A stretch of 50,974 nucleotides of DNA, from assembly GCA_964552765.1 (NCBI GenBank), contig CAZKIA010000002.1, forward strand, positions 1 through 50,974, read 5' to 3'. This document shows, one piece after another, positions 40,144 to 49,404 of this stretch. Position 1 is the stretch's first letter; the number at the start of each line of letters is the position of its first letter. The stretch comes from JAPUDQ01 sp964552765 (GTDB lineage: Bacteria > Patescibacteriota > Saccharimonadia > Saccharimonadales > Saccharimonadaceae). The notes beneath the pieces were generated by a model, which ran no database searches, was not told where the DNA came from, and saw only the letters and a list, made by a program, of their open reading frames with translations. The position numbers and the translations under genes were made by a program.

Positions 40144-41510
40144 AGTCGTGCGTAGACTTCATTTGTACGTTTATCAATAACCGTTCGTATCATACCGCCA
40201 ATGGCTATCTCGCGTTTGATAATGGCGTGCTCTCCAAATTGTTGCTTGATCATATCGTCTTTTCGCTCATTCTCTGCCATGCGATACCTCTTGCGATCAA
40301 CAGTATCTACAGTCACTTTAGACTGATGAGAAGGACTTGAACGAGTTGGCAAGGTTGAACGCCCACACCCACCACTTCCATAGCAGGTATAGTATAGGTT
40401 GTGATTATCAACCGTTATTTTGACATTCAGCGTCTTACAGTGAGGGCATTTCATACATGTATCAATGTACTCGCCCTTACTGTTCAGTCCAATACCCTGA
40501 ATCGCAAGCATCTGTTCGGTGCTTATTGACGCTTGGGCAGTAAGATTATTACCCGTCGGACAATCAGATTCTGCGACCATCTCTCCATTCGCGCGTGCAT
40601 CTCCACCAGCCATGACGGCACTACCCTCATAGTCAGGCTCGCGCCCAAGTCGTTCCATCAATTTCACAAAATCATAGTTGAGTGTTCTGTATTCATCACG
40701 TATTTCATAGCTATCGCCGTACTGCTGCTTGAGCGCATACACCGCCCGTACGTAGCGTTGTGCATGTTTTGGATACTGCTCGATAAGTTGCAAGGTACCA
40801 ATAATTGGTGAATCCTGTCGCCCCGCGTACCAATCACCACCATACTGAAGTGCCAGCGCCGCATCGTAGCGCTTCCTGAAAAACGCAATGGGGCTATCAC
40901 CTTTCAAATGGCTTTGCCGAATCCAAAAATCTTCTGCCATGATATCCTCAGGAGTTGCCTCATCAGGTATATCTACTCCCTCGCAGACATCGGCCATGGA
41001 TTGCACGCCCGTACGATTACCACCATCAAGTGAAGCCGACGTCGTCCGTACGCCCCCTTCAATCGGTTCGGTTGCACGTATCATGATCTTTTGACGCTTT
41101 CTGTCATAGGCCCCAAGGTCAACGCCGTGATTGACAGCCTCGGGCATCATCGAAATATGCAACAAAATATACGGGTCATTATCACCATCTTGCTGACCAA
41201 CTCGACGTTGCGACTGATACTGCTTGTATTCAATATGTCGTCGAAGTAATTCAATCGTGAATGCGGGATGCTCGTGCACGACACGTTCGGCCTGCGTAAT
41301 ACCGCGCTCAAATACGCGAGGCAATGACTCGCCTTGAAAATATAGCTCACCATCCGCGCCATAGCGGTAGTCAAATGAATTCTCCATGACACCGTTGATT
41401 TGCTCCGACACTCTTGTCTTCTCATCGAGGGTAAATCGATCAAACTCAAAGCGCTCATACGACTCGTAGTCTTGATAACGCCTTGTCGAAATATGCTCTA
41501 CCGTCGTCAA
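40140..41510 (-). CDS. Zinc-ribbon-containing protein of unknown function
   Basis: The 456-residue protein has a charged N-terminal part (RRYQDYESYERFEFDRFTLD), a large helical middle, and a zinc-ribbon at about 374-405 with CMKCPHC and CYGSGGC. The Zn-like site would use four Cys (two plus two). There is no signal peptide or membrane segment. It looks like a lineage-restricted cytoplasmic protein; nucleic-acid binding is plausible but unproven. The annotated start is TTG at 41510, directly after a run of seven T. An alternative N-terminus starts at ATG 41559 in another frame, and M42 (41387) is also possible, so the start is uncertain. Confidence 0.72.
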   Translation of the reverse strand: MTTVEHISTRRYQDYESYERFEFDRFTLDEKTRVSEQINGVMENSFDYRYGADGELYFQGESLPRVFERGITQAERVVHEHPAFTIELLRRHIEYKQYQSQRRVGQQDGDNDPYILLHISMMPEAVNHGVDLGAYDRKRQKIMIRATEPIEGGVRTTSASLDGGNRTGVQSMADVCEGVDIPDEATPEDIMAEDFWIRQSHLKGDSPIAFFRKRYDAALALQYGGDWYAGRQDSPIIGTLQLIEQYPKHAQRYVRAVYALKQQYGDSYEIRDEYRTLNYDFVKLMERLGREPDYEGSAVMAGGDARANGEMVAESDCPTGNNLTAQASISTEQMLAIQGIGLNSKGEYIDTCMKCPHCKTLNVKITVDNHNLYYTCYGSGGCGRSTLPTRSSPSHQSKVTVDTVDRKRYRMAENERKDDMIKQQFGEHAIIKREIAIGGMIRTVIDKRTNEVYARL

Positions 41511-41559
41511 AAAAATACCCCTCTTCCGAGACGAAAAGGGGGTGCAAAAACTGCATCAT
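41509..41559 (-). promoter_or_regulatory. U7-tract with hairpin at the gene start (possible attenuator or frameshift site)
   Basis: On the minus strand ATGATG at 41559, preceded by AGGA, opens a frame that runs through a hairpin (CCCCTTTTC...GGAAGAGGGG) to seven T (41509-41515). Changing frame by one base there would join it to the 456-residue protein. The same hairpin plus U-tract has the form of an intrinsic terminator. Positions 41560-41743 hold the gap to the MFS gene; beyond the AGCCTC-ATC-GAGGCT hairpin I see nothing supported. Confidence 0.5.
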
Positions 41560-41743
41560 TTTTCCTGCTCGGGAATAACGCGTGCTATATCATTATCGGA
41601 CTTATCAGCCTCATCGAGGCTACATTACCGTTGCGGCACAGTGTACGAATCTCACGTACTTCCATGACATACTGCGTGTTAATTGTTAATGTCTTTACTA
41701 TATACCGCTACATATAGTGTCGCATAGGGTAAAAAATACACTA

Positions 41744-43429
41744 TTATTCAGACGGCATCGCTTTGACGCTGGTACGAAGCGGCTTCTCGCGAACAAAGCT
41801 AACAATCACGAGTGCCAGTATCATAAGAACGGAAGATATCATAAAAACATGGTGCAATGATGCGGTAAATGCATTGATAAGTTTTGTACTAAAGTCATTT
41901 TGCATCGCCGTAAATTTTTCAACTTGAGTCTGCTTTGCACCCTCTGGCAATGGGCTCGCATGAACGGCTTTATGCATACCATCATAGATGGCTTGCTTTT
42001 GGGCATTTATCTGCAAAAGTGTATCGGCCGTAATATCCCCTTCAAGCATCATCGATGCCTGAGGTGATGACTTAAGAGCATGAATGTAGGCTATATTATT
42101 GGGATTACCGAGTGACGCAGCAATGCCTGTTGTGAGTACGCCACTAAGCACCGCTGTACCAATCGTTGATCCAAGACCACGAAACAGCTGCACGCTTGCC
42201 GTCGCCGCACCCAGGTCTTTTTGTTCAAACTCATTTTGAACTGCCACGTTAAGTACCGGCATGGCCATACCGAGACCAAAGCCTGCACAGGCCATGATAA
42301 TCGCTTCATGCCAATACGGAGATGTCGGCTCTAGTGTCATAAGGGCAAGAATACTGAGTGCCGCAATCGAAAATCCCGTCAGGATAAATACTTTGTATTT
42401 GCCAAGTCGTGACACCAACTGCCCTGCGGCAATAGAAGACACCATCATGCCGCCCACCATCGGTAACAACATCAGCCCAGCTTGTGATGCTGTTGCCCCA
42501 AATACCTGCTGGTTAAACTGCGTCAGGTAGAGGATTGCTCCTAAGAAGGCGGCACCAAACAGGAGTGTCACACTCGTCATAAGCGCATACGTCCGGTGAC
42601 GGAAAAATCGTAGCGGTAATATCGGTGACTGGGCGCGTCGCTCGACGGCGATAAAGGCTGCCGCTGATATGACGGCGATTGTCCATAATACCCACTGAAT
42701 TACTTTTAAGCTAATACCTTGGTTAATAACCGCCTGGAAAATCGCCTGCGTATTATCGACCGCCAACACAAGTGCCGACAAGGCTAGCGTGATAAATGCT
42801 GCTCCAAGATAATCCGGACGATGTTTCGTCTCGTGCTTAAATGTTGGACAATACTTTGCAATCGCAAATCCAGCAATGATACCCACTGGCACGTTAATAA
42901 AGAATGTCCAGCGCCAATCCGTCGTGAGACCAAACAGTGACTGATGATCAGTCAACCAGCCGCCCAGTAGTGGGCCAATGACAGAGCTCATCCCGAAGAC
43001 TGCTCCAATCAGCCCCTGCCATTTGCCGCGCTCACGGGGTGAAAAGAGATCACCGACAATCGTAAAGGCATTTGCCATAATAATACCGCCACCAATTCCT
43101 TGTAGGGCACGAAACGCGATCAGTTGCTCGATATTGTGTGATATACCACTCAGCATTGAGGCAATCGTAAAGAGCACTACACCGACGAGTAAAACAATAC
43201 GCCGACCATACATATCGGATAACTTGCCTGCAATTGGTACTGTCACGGTACTGGTCAACATATATGCTGTTACGACAAATCCCAGGCTGCTAAAACTATC
43301 AAAATCATTAACGATCGCACCAAGTGCGGTGGCGATGATGGTTTGGTCGAGCGCCACTAGCAACAAGCCGCTCATGACGGCAAGCATGACAATGATTTTC
43401 TCACGAGTTGTGATGTGATGAAGTGACAT
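41744..43429 (-). CDS. DHA2-type (EmrB/QacA-like) multidrug exporter
   Basis: The 561-residue product has about 14 hydrophobic segments. The MFS motif A is GKLSDMYGRRIVLLVG and motif D1 is LDQTIIATALGAIVNDF near the N-terminus. The late loop is longer than usual (about 455-505). It uses the proton gradient to export drugs or other amphipathic compounds. Its ATG overlaps the AbrB-gene stop (TAATG), so expression is coupled to that regulator gene. Confidence 0.95.
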   Translation of the reverse strand: MSLHHITTREKIIVMLAVMSGLLLVALDQTIIATALGAIVNDFDSFSSLGFVVTAYMLTSTVTVPIAGKLSDMYGRRIVLLVGVVLFTIASMLSGISHNIEQLIAFRALQGIGGGIIMANAFTIVGDLFSPRERGKWQGLIGAVFGMSSVIGPLLGGWLTDHQSLFGLTTDWRWTFFINVPVGIIAGFAIAKYCPTFKHETKHRPDYLGAAFITLALSALVLAVDNTQAIFQAVINQGISLKVIQWVLWTIAVISAAAFIAVERRAQSPILPLRFFRHRTYALMTSVTLLFGAAFLGAILYLTQFNQQVFGATASQAGLMLLPMVGGMMVSSIAAGQLVSRLGKYKVFILTGFSIAALSILALMTLEPTSPYWHEAIIMACAGFGLGMAMPVLNVAVQNEFEQKDLGAATASVQLFRGLGSTIGTAVLSGVLTTGIAASLGNPNNIAYIHALKSSPQASMMLEGDITADTLLQINAQKQAIYDGMHKAVHASPLPEGAKQTQVEKFTAMQNDFSTKLINAFTASLHHVFMISSVLMILALVIVSFVREKPLRTSVKAMPSE

Positions 43430-43674
43430 TAGTTACCTTTCTGTATGATACCTTTAAGCGCCTCGACGTTTCTACCCATCTGCTCTATCACTGATCGCAT
43501 TGATGCCTCGCTGACAAAACCAATGGCATTTTTTTCAGGGATATAGAGTGCAACCAACTTATCACCGGGTACTATCGACATACGCTCGCGAATATCAACC
43601 GGGATAACTACCTGACCTTTTGGGCCAAGGGTCACCGTGCCGGCAAGTTCGATATGTTTGTTGTGAAGAGACAT
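43429..43674 (-). CDS. AbrB/MazE-like transition-state regulator
   Basis: The start is at 43674 (MSLHNKHIEL); the longer reading begins with TTG inside the promoter. The 81-residue product has the SpoVT-AbrB swapped-hairpin DNA-binding domain (GTVTLGPKGQVVIPVDIRER, then MSIVPGDKLVALYI) and a short helix tail. It is encoded directly before the drug exporter with overlapping stop/start. A perfect palindrome lies on its promoter. This suggests autoregulation and control of the exporter. It could also be an orphan antitoxin-like protein, but no toxin gene is next to it. Confidence 0.9.
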   Translation of the reverse strand: MSLHNKHIELAGTVTLGPKGQVVIPVDIRERMSIVPGDKLVALYIPEKNAIGFVSEASMRSVIEQMGRNVEALKGIIQKGN

Positions 43675-43683
43675 GATATCTAT

Positions 43684-43699
43684 GTTATACAAGTATAAC
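43684..43699 (-). promoter_or_regulatory. Palindromic operator at the abrB/exporter promoter
   Basis: GTTATAC-AA-GTATAAC is a perfect palindrome. It overlaps a -10 TATAAC on the minus strand, 9 nt before the ATG at 43674. A dimeric AbrB-like protein could bind here to shut the operon. Confidence 0.7.
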
Positions 43700-43729
43700 T
43701 AGTATTACAAGTAGATTTTTACGGCGCAC

Positions 43730-46003
43730 CTAATTGCTTGGCGGCGGCAGCGTAGGCTCATTGGTGACGACGTAACAGCCGGTTACATCGACCGTTTTAT
43801 TATTGATAAGAGGAGTATTAGGACACTGATCAACGGCATTGCTTACTCCGTCATTGTCATCATCAAGAGTTTCGTTGGCGGTAGGCTTCGGACATCCATT
43901 TGACGTCACGATGGTGCCAGCCGGCGTATTCGGACAAAGGTCTTTATCGTTTTTCACGCCGTCATTGTCATCATCATTCGATGCTGCAGGCTGCTCTTCA
44001 CGTGTCTCAACTGGTGTTGATGATGTAGGCGTATCAGTTGAGCCACAGCTCTTTGTCGGTACGGTACCACTCATAAACACTTCGGTATAGGTATTGCCAG
44101 CGCTTCCGGTCGCACGGTAGCCATTGCTCCGACAGATTGATACTTCAACGATGCCAGATGGTCGCATGAACTCTTCTTTTGCCATGCCGTCAAGGAATGA
44201 TGTCAAGGATTTACGCCAAATCGGCCCCGCCATTGCTGATCCGCCAGAACTCATCGCCTGATTTTCATTGTTGCCAACCCACACACCGACAGCAATCTGC
44301 GGCGTGTAACCAATTGTCCAGGCATCATGATTATTATCGGTGCTACCAGTTTTGACTGCTACGGCGCGCCCACTAATCGTAAGGCTACTGCCAAACGTTG
44401 GCGCTCGCGCCGTATTATCTGATAGCATATTGGAAATCAGATACGATGCTTGCTCTGACTGAACGCGCGTAGCGGTCGGATTATGGCGATAGATCGTCTC
44501 GCCATATTTGTTATCGATCTCCTGGATAGTCGTTGGCTGGTATTGTCTCCCGCCATTTGCAAAGGCCGCATAGGCACTCGTCATGGCAAGTGGTGTTGCC
44601 TCGGCGGCGCCGAGCGCCAGACTAAGCCCGTAGTCCTTGTCGTGACTCACGGTCGTGATACCCATTCTCTGTGCTGTATCAACAGCCTCAGAAACACCAA
44701 GTTTTTCCATTACTTTGACAGCAGGGATATTAAGCGACTGCGAGAGAGCATTGCGAACACTGATATCACCGCGATAGCGATAATCAAAGTTATGGGGAGT
44801 ATAGCCACCAAAATCAGTTGCCTCATCGCGTATTATTTCTCCTGGAGTAATGAGTCGTTTATTAAGTGCTTCTGCAAAATAGATTGGCTTAAAACTTGAA
44901 CCTGGTTGACGGGGATTAATCGCAACATTAAATTTGCCCCATACCTCATTACTATAATCAGCACTACCCACAAGGGCGCGTACCTCGCCATTTTTTGGAT
45001 CAATCGCAACAAGCGCAGCATTGCGTCCGCCACTCCGTGCATTAATCGCTGTCTGGTTTTTTACATTTTCCTCGGCTGTCTCTTGCCACGCCAAATTAAG
45101 CGTTGTCTTGACTCGATAACCCGAACGCTTCACCGCTTCGTCGCCGTATTTTTTCTCAAGTTCTGCAACCACCATCTCCACAAAATGCGGTGCCTTAGTG
45201 GGCTCATCAGACTTTACGGCCGCATAACTCAGCGGCTCACTGAGAGCTGCGGCTTTTTGTGCTTCGGTAATTTTGCCGTCTTCGACCAGTCGACGAAGTA
45301 CCCGTTCTTGCTGCTTCTTTGCCTTAGCTGCATCACCTGATATCGGTGAATAGGCACTTGGCGCTGGCAGTAGTCCGATCAGCATTGTTGATTGAGCAAG
45401 CGTGAGATCATGTGCCGAAGTATTAAAATACGTATGCGCTGCTTCATCAATCCCAAATGCCCCTTCGCCAAAATAAACCGAGTTAAGATACATATCGAGT
45501 ATCTGATCTTTGCTATATTGACGATCAACTGCTACTGCCATGACAACTTCTTGATACTTACGTAGGAAATTCTTGTTACTGGTCAGTAAGGTATTTTTGA
45601 CTAATTGCTGAGTAATCGTGGAGCCCCCGTATGCTGTGGCATCACGACGAGAAAAGTTAGCGTATAGTGCTGCTACAAGTCCTTTAAGTGACACGCCCGA
45701 ATGTTTATAGAAGTCTTTGTCTTCACTGGAGATAACAGCGTCCTTAACTGAGGTGGACATTTCGCTCAATTGTAGTCGCTTGAGGGGTTTACTCGTACCT
45801 GAAGAATAAAACACCTTCCCATTACTATCGAGTAGTTCAATCCCTGTGTTGTTACGGTTCATGAGACGTTCAGGATCTGAAATATCTCGCCAGAGTAATA
45901 CATAGGTAACAAGCGGCACCAGGATCAAAAATGCAAGTAACGGCATACCGAGCACAAGTAATTTCTTCTTCAAGCTCAGCCTCGTAAAGCTAATCATTGC
46001 CAT
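43730..46003 (-). CDS. Class A penicillin-binding protein (PBP1A-like) with C-terminal calcium-repeat motifs
   Basis: The 757-residue product has a cytoplasmic tail, a membrane anchor (about 14-38), and a glycosyltransferase GT51 domain with EDKDFYKHSG and GGSTITQQLVKN. The transpeptidase has SSFK (GSSFKPIYFAEA), the SLN motif (SQSLNIPAVK) and KTGS (AVKTGST). The tail (about 670-757) carries two DDDNDGV repeats with CPNTP, as in thrombospondin type 3 or OmpA-linker calcium-binding repeats, which are unusual for PBPs. The start is uncertain: ATG 46003 or 45997, both inside the end of the upstream restriction gene (14 bp overlap). Confidence 0.93.
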   Translation of the reverse strand: MAMISFTRLSLKKKLLVLGMPLLAFLILVPLVTYVLLWRDISDPERLMNRNNTGIELLDSNGKVFYSSGTSKPLKRLQLSEMSTSVKDAVISSEDKDFYKHSGVSLKGLVAALYANFSRRDATAYGGSTITQQLVKNTLLTSNKNFLRKYQEVVMAVAVDRQYSKDQILDMYLNSVYFGEGAFGIDEAAHTYFNTSAHDLTLAQSTMLIGLLPAPSAYSPISGDAAKAKKQQERVLRRLVEDGKITEAQKAAALSEPLSYAAVKSDEPTKAPHFVEMVVAELEKKYGDEAVKRSGYRVKTTLNLAWQETAEENVKNQTAINARSGGRNAALVAIDPKNGEVRALVGSADYSNEVWGKFNVAINPRQPGSSFKPIYFAEALNKRLITPGEIIRDEATDFGGYTPHNFDYRYRGDISVRNALSQSLNIPAVKVMEKLGVSEAVDTAQRMGITTVSHDKDYGLSLALGAAEATPLAMTSAYAAFANGGRQYQPTTIQEIDNKYGETIYRHNPTATRVQSEQASYLISNMLSDNTARAPTFGSSLTISGRAVAVKTGSTDNNHDAWTIGYTPQIAVGVWVGNNENQAMSSGGSAMAGPIWRKSLTSFLDGMAKEEFMRPSGIVEVSICRSNGYRATGSAGNTYTEVFMSGTVPTKSCGSTDTPTSSTPVETREEQPAASNDDDNDGVKNDKDLCPNTPAGTIVTSNGCPKPTANETLDDDNDGVSNAVDQCPNTPLINNKTVDVTGCYVVTNEPTLPPPSN

Positions 46004-49000
46004 CTATCCATGAACCATTGCTGACATACCCTATAACTCCACCCTCTTTTCCGAGCCGATCAGACGCCCAGCGAAATGCTTTTATATACGAATCGTACAG
46101 GGAGTTCTTATTTGTTGCATTGGTGAGAGCAGCGTAGGTTTTGGAGATACGTCCATCAAGTTTTGGATAGTCGAGGTTTTGTGCATTATCATTTGCAGAT
46201 TTTTGACCTACAGAATACGGTGGATTACCAATAATTACACGTAGTGGCTTTTGCTTTTGGCGCTGGAGGCGTTCTGAGTTTTCGGCGAGTGCATCGCTAA
46301 AGAGCTTTTCGTTGTCATTATCTTCGTATAGCTGGAATGTGTCGGTCAGCACAATCCCCGGGAACTCATCATACGTATCACCACCCATAATATCGTGGTA
46401 TACATTTTCGATATTTACGGCGCCGATGTAGTAGGCAAGCAATAAGAATTCATTGGCAAATATCTCGTGATTGTATTTACGTTCGAGGTCTTCTTTGCGA
46501 ATGAGGCCACTTTGTAATAGACGTGTGATGAAGGTGCCGGTACCTGTAAATGGATCGATGATGTTGACGCCTTCGTCGCTGAGGCTGCGGCCAAATTCTT
46601 TTTGCAATACATCACTCACAGAATGAATGATGAAATCCACGACTTCGACGGGCGTGTAGACGATGCCCCATTGCTCCACAAGTTTTGGAAAACCAATTTT
46701 AAAGAACTTGTCATATAGCTCGACGATGATGCGCTGTTTACCTTCGGCATTGTCGACACCTTCTGCGCGACGACGTACAGAGCGATAAAAGCCCTCCATA
46801 ACTTCCAGTTCCTCTTCGCTCACTGCTTTGTGTTCTATAGCATCGAGGGCTTTTTGCATGGCTTGTGATATGGGGTTGCTATTGGCAAATGAATACTTTT
46901 CAAACAACGCCTCAAAGACTGGCTTAGTGATGATATGTTGCGATAACATCTGGATAGCATCTGCTTCTGTGATAGAGGGGTTCAAATTCTTACGGAGACC
47001 TCGCACAAACTCACGAAAGGCCATGTGCGCTTCGTCGTCTTCGTCAACAATTTTTGTAATGCGTTTGATATGACGGTCGGCGATGTCGGCGATGTCTTTT
47101 GCCCAGTTTTCCCAATATTCACGCTCACCAACTTTTTGTACCATCTTGGCATAAATAGCTGTCTGAAGTTCGCCAAAATGAAAGCCTGTTTGCTGAAATT
47201 TCGTGAGGGATGACTTTGCTTCTTCTGAGTCATTAAACACATTTCCGTCACCATCTGGGTCTATCCGTCCTACCAAAATTTGGTCGGGTCTTTTCTTGTT
47301 GAGTTCGATCTTGTTGATTGTTGCATTGAAGCGGTCATCGTGTGCACGAAGTGCATTGAGCACAGTCCATACTACCTTATACCGTTCGTTATCGTTGAGA
47401 GCATCCTCTGGCTTAACATCGGAAGGAATAACGATTGGAATAATTATGTAGCCATACTTTTTACCCGGGCTTTTACGCATAACACGACCCACAGACTGTA
47501 CCACATCAACTTGTGAATTACGGGCCGAAAGAAACATAACAGCATCGAGCGACGGTACATCAACACCCTCGCTGAGGCATCGCACGTTTGTAAGTACTCG
47601 TGCTTCATTTAATTCGCTCGGTTCTTCTTTGAGCCAGCTCATGAGCGTATCGCGTTCTGTCGCGGACATACTGCCATCGATATGTTGTGCTCTAAGCTTT
47701 ACAAGGGTGTCATGCTTTTTTTCAGGCACTGAGTCATAATACGTATCAGCAATTTCGTTAAATGTATTTGTAATTTTACGTGATACTTTGATACTCGGTA
47801 CAAACGCCACAGCGCGACGCATTGGCACAGGGTCATTAACTGTTAAACTACCTATATCATCCAGAATTTGTTTACTCATTGCATTGATAGTGCCAATAAG
47901 TTTTGAAACATCGTCCATGTTTACAATCTCTTGTTCGGTATTTGCAAGGGCTCTTTGTACTTCTGGTGTAACATCTGTTTCAGATAACGTAAGAACCATT
48001 ACTTTATAGTCGCTTAACAGTCCCTGTTCTACTGCCATACCAAAACCTATACGATAGACTTCTTTTCCATAAAGTGTCTCATCGTCCATCGAGCAGATTA
48101 CCGCATTTGCGTCTTTGGCTTTACGTTTGGAGTCTTCACCATAGAGCCTTGGTGTTGCGGTCATATAGAGACGTTTTTTGCTGCGCAGGAAATCATTGTC
48201 ATGAACCTTAACAAATGATGACTCGTCGTTATCTGCTAAAGTAACTCCAGTTGTGCGGTGTGCTTCATCGCATATTATCAAATCGAATTCTGCATATTTG
48301 CTACCGATGCTTTCTAACCTCTTTTGGGTCTTTGATATGACATCAATTGACTGATAGGTCGAAAAGACGACGGTCATGCCCTTTTTATGCGTTAGTTCAA
48401 AGTACTCAAACTGGCGCAAAATATCCTGTACGTTGGTAGATGCCGGGACAGCAAGATCAACTACACTAAATGTTTCAGCATCTTCATTTTTTCTTTTTTC
48501 CTTTGTAATTTCCCTATCCGAACATATTGCAATAGCGTTTATATTTTCTCGTGCATCAGCAGTCCATTCACGCAACGTCTGACCCAATAATGCTATCGAC
48601 GGAACAAGAAACAATACCGTACCTTCACTACCAACTTGCTCCTCAGCTATACGAAGACTAGTGAATGTCTTGCCTGTACCACACGCCATGATAAGCTTAC
48701 TGCGGTCATTGCCAGCAGAAAAATAGTCGATTGTTTTTTCAATGGCCATTTTTTGGTGATGCCTTGGACTTTTCTTTGATTTGCGTGCTTGTTCGCCAAA
48801 TATCCCACTATCTATTTTGTCCCATTCAACAGGTGATTCCTGAAGATCAACTAGGTTTATACGAGTGACTGGTGGGCTCTGATTTTGTAGAGTTTCGTTT
48901 GCTTTTGTTGACCAGTTGTTTGTAGTTGATACCCAAATCCTATGCGAAAAATTCTTTCGTTCTCCATGTTCTGCAGCAAAACTACGTCCCGAGGTAGAAA

Positions 49001-49289
49001 GAAATGTATCAACCTCTGCTTTGGTAATTCGCGCCTCTTCTCGATATGCCTTACATTGAATCGCCCAGTAGTCACCTTCTGTTGTCTGCGCAACCAAATC
49101 AATACCAATATCTTGACCGCCAAACTCACCACGATACGGGAATTCACTCCATAACCAGATTTTATTAAGATGAGAATATTTCGGATCCGTGTATAGGTAA
49201 GCCTGGATTAGTCTTTCAAACCGATCCCCTTTATCACGTTCAGAAAATGAGTATTTTCGATACTTGTTAAGTATATTTTGAAACATCAT
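45990..49289 (-). CDS. Truncated type ISP restriction-modification enzyme (nuclease-helicase-methyltransferase)
   Basis: The 1099-residue product has an N-terminal Mrr-like nuclease (D64 with Q78-x-K80 in YWAIQCKAY), a superfamily 2 helicase (Walker A ACGTGKT 202-208; DEAH 341-344; QSVGRVMRKS motif VI) and an N6-adenine methyltransferase start (DPFTGTGTFI motif I; IIGNPPYSVGQ motif IV). Type ISP enzymes are about 1550-1600 residues; here the chain stops at VSNGSWIDGND, missing the rest of the methyltransferase and the target-recognition domain. The 3' end runs into the PBP gene. Without the target-recognition domain, sequence-specific function is unlikely. TACAAT lies 9 nt before the ATG. Confidence 0.9.
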   Translation of the reverse strand: MMFQNILNKYRKYSFSERDKGDRFERLIQAYLYTDPKYSHLNKIWLWSEFPYRGEFGGQDIGIDLVAQTTEGDYWAIQCKAYREEARITKAEVDTFLSTSGRSFAAEHGERKNFSHRIWVSTTNNWSTKANETLQNQSPPVTRINLVDLQESPVEWDKIDSGIFGEQARKSKKSPRHHQKMAIEKTIDYFSAGNDRSKLIMACGTGKTFTSLRIAEEQVGSEGTVLFLVPSIALLGQTLREWTADARENINAIAICSDREITKEKRKNEDAETFSVVDLAVPASTNVQDILRQFEYFELTHKKGMTVVFSTYQSIDVISKTQKRLESIGSKYAEFDLIICDEAHRTTGVTLADNDESSFVKVHDNDFLRSKKRLYMTATPRLYGEDSKRKAKDANAVICSMDDETLYGKEVYRIGFGMAVEQGLLSDYKVMVLTLSETDVTPEVQRALANTEQEIVNMDDVSKLIGTINAMSKQILDDIGSLTVNDPVPMRRAVAFVPSIKVSRKITNTFNEIADTYYDSVPEKKHDTLVKLRAQHIDGSMSATERDTLMSWLKEEPSELNEARVLTNVRCLSEGVDVPSLDAVMFLSARNSQVDVVQSVGRVMRKSPGKKYGYIIIPIVIPSDVKPEDALNDNERYKVVWTVLNALRAHDDRFNATINKIELNKKRPDQILVGRIDPDGDGNVFNDSEEAKSSLTKFQQTGFHFGELQTAIYAKMVQKVGEREYWENWAKDIADIADRHIKRITKIVDEDDEAHMAFREFVRGLRKNLNPSITEADAIQMLSQHIITKPVFEALFEKYSFANSNPISQAMQKALDAIEHKAVSEEELEVMEGFYRSVRRRAEGVDNAEGKQRIIVELYDKFFKIGFPKLVEQWGIVYTPVEVVDFIIHSVSDVLQKEFGRSLSDEGVNIIDPFTGTGTFITRLLQSGLIRKEDLERKYNHEIFANEFLLLAYYIGAVNIENVYHDIMGGDTYDEFPGIVLTDTFQLYEDNDNEKLFSDALAENSERLQRQKQKPLRVIIGNPPYSVGQKSANDNAQNLDYPKLDGRISKTYAALTNATNKNSLYDSYIKAFRWASDRLGKEGGVIGYVSNGSWIDGND

Positions 49290-49390
49290 ATTGCAATAAT
49301 TGTAGCATGCCTCGCCTCTGTTTCGCTAAGACGAATAAGGATGCATGGTTAAGTTTCTCACAATGATTAAGGTCGCCAACCCTCAAATGT

Positions 49391-49404
49391 TACAATGAAT
49401 CATA
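49391..49404 (+). promoter_or_regulatory. nhaA -10 box, leaderless geometry
   Basis: TACAAT (49391-49396) is 8 nt before the ATG at 49405. No Shine-Dalgarno sequence is present. Confidence 0.6.
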
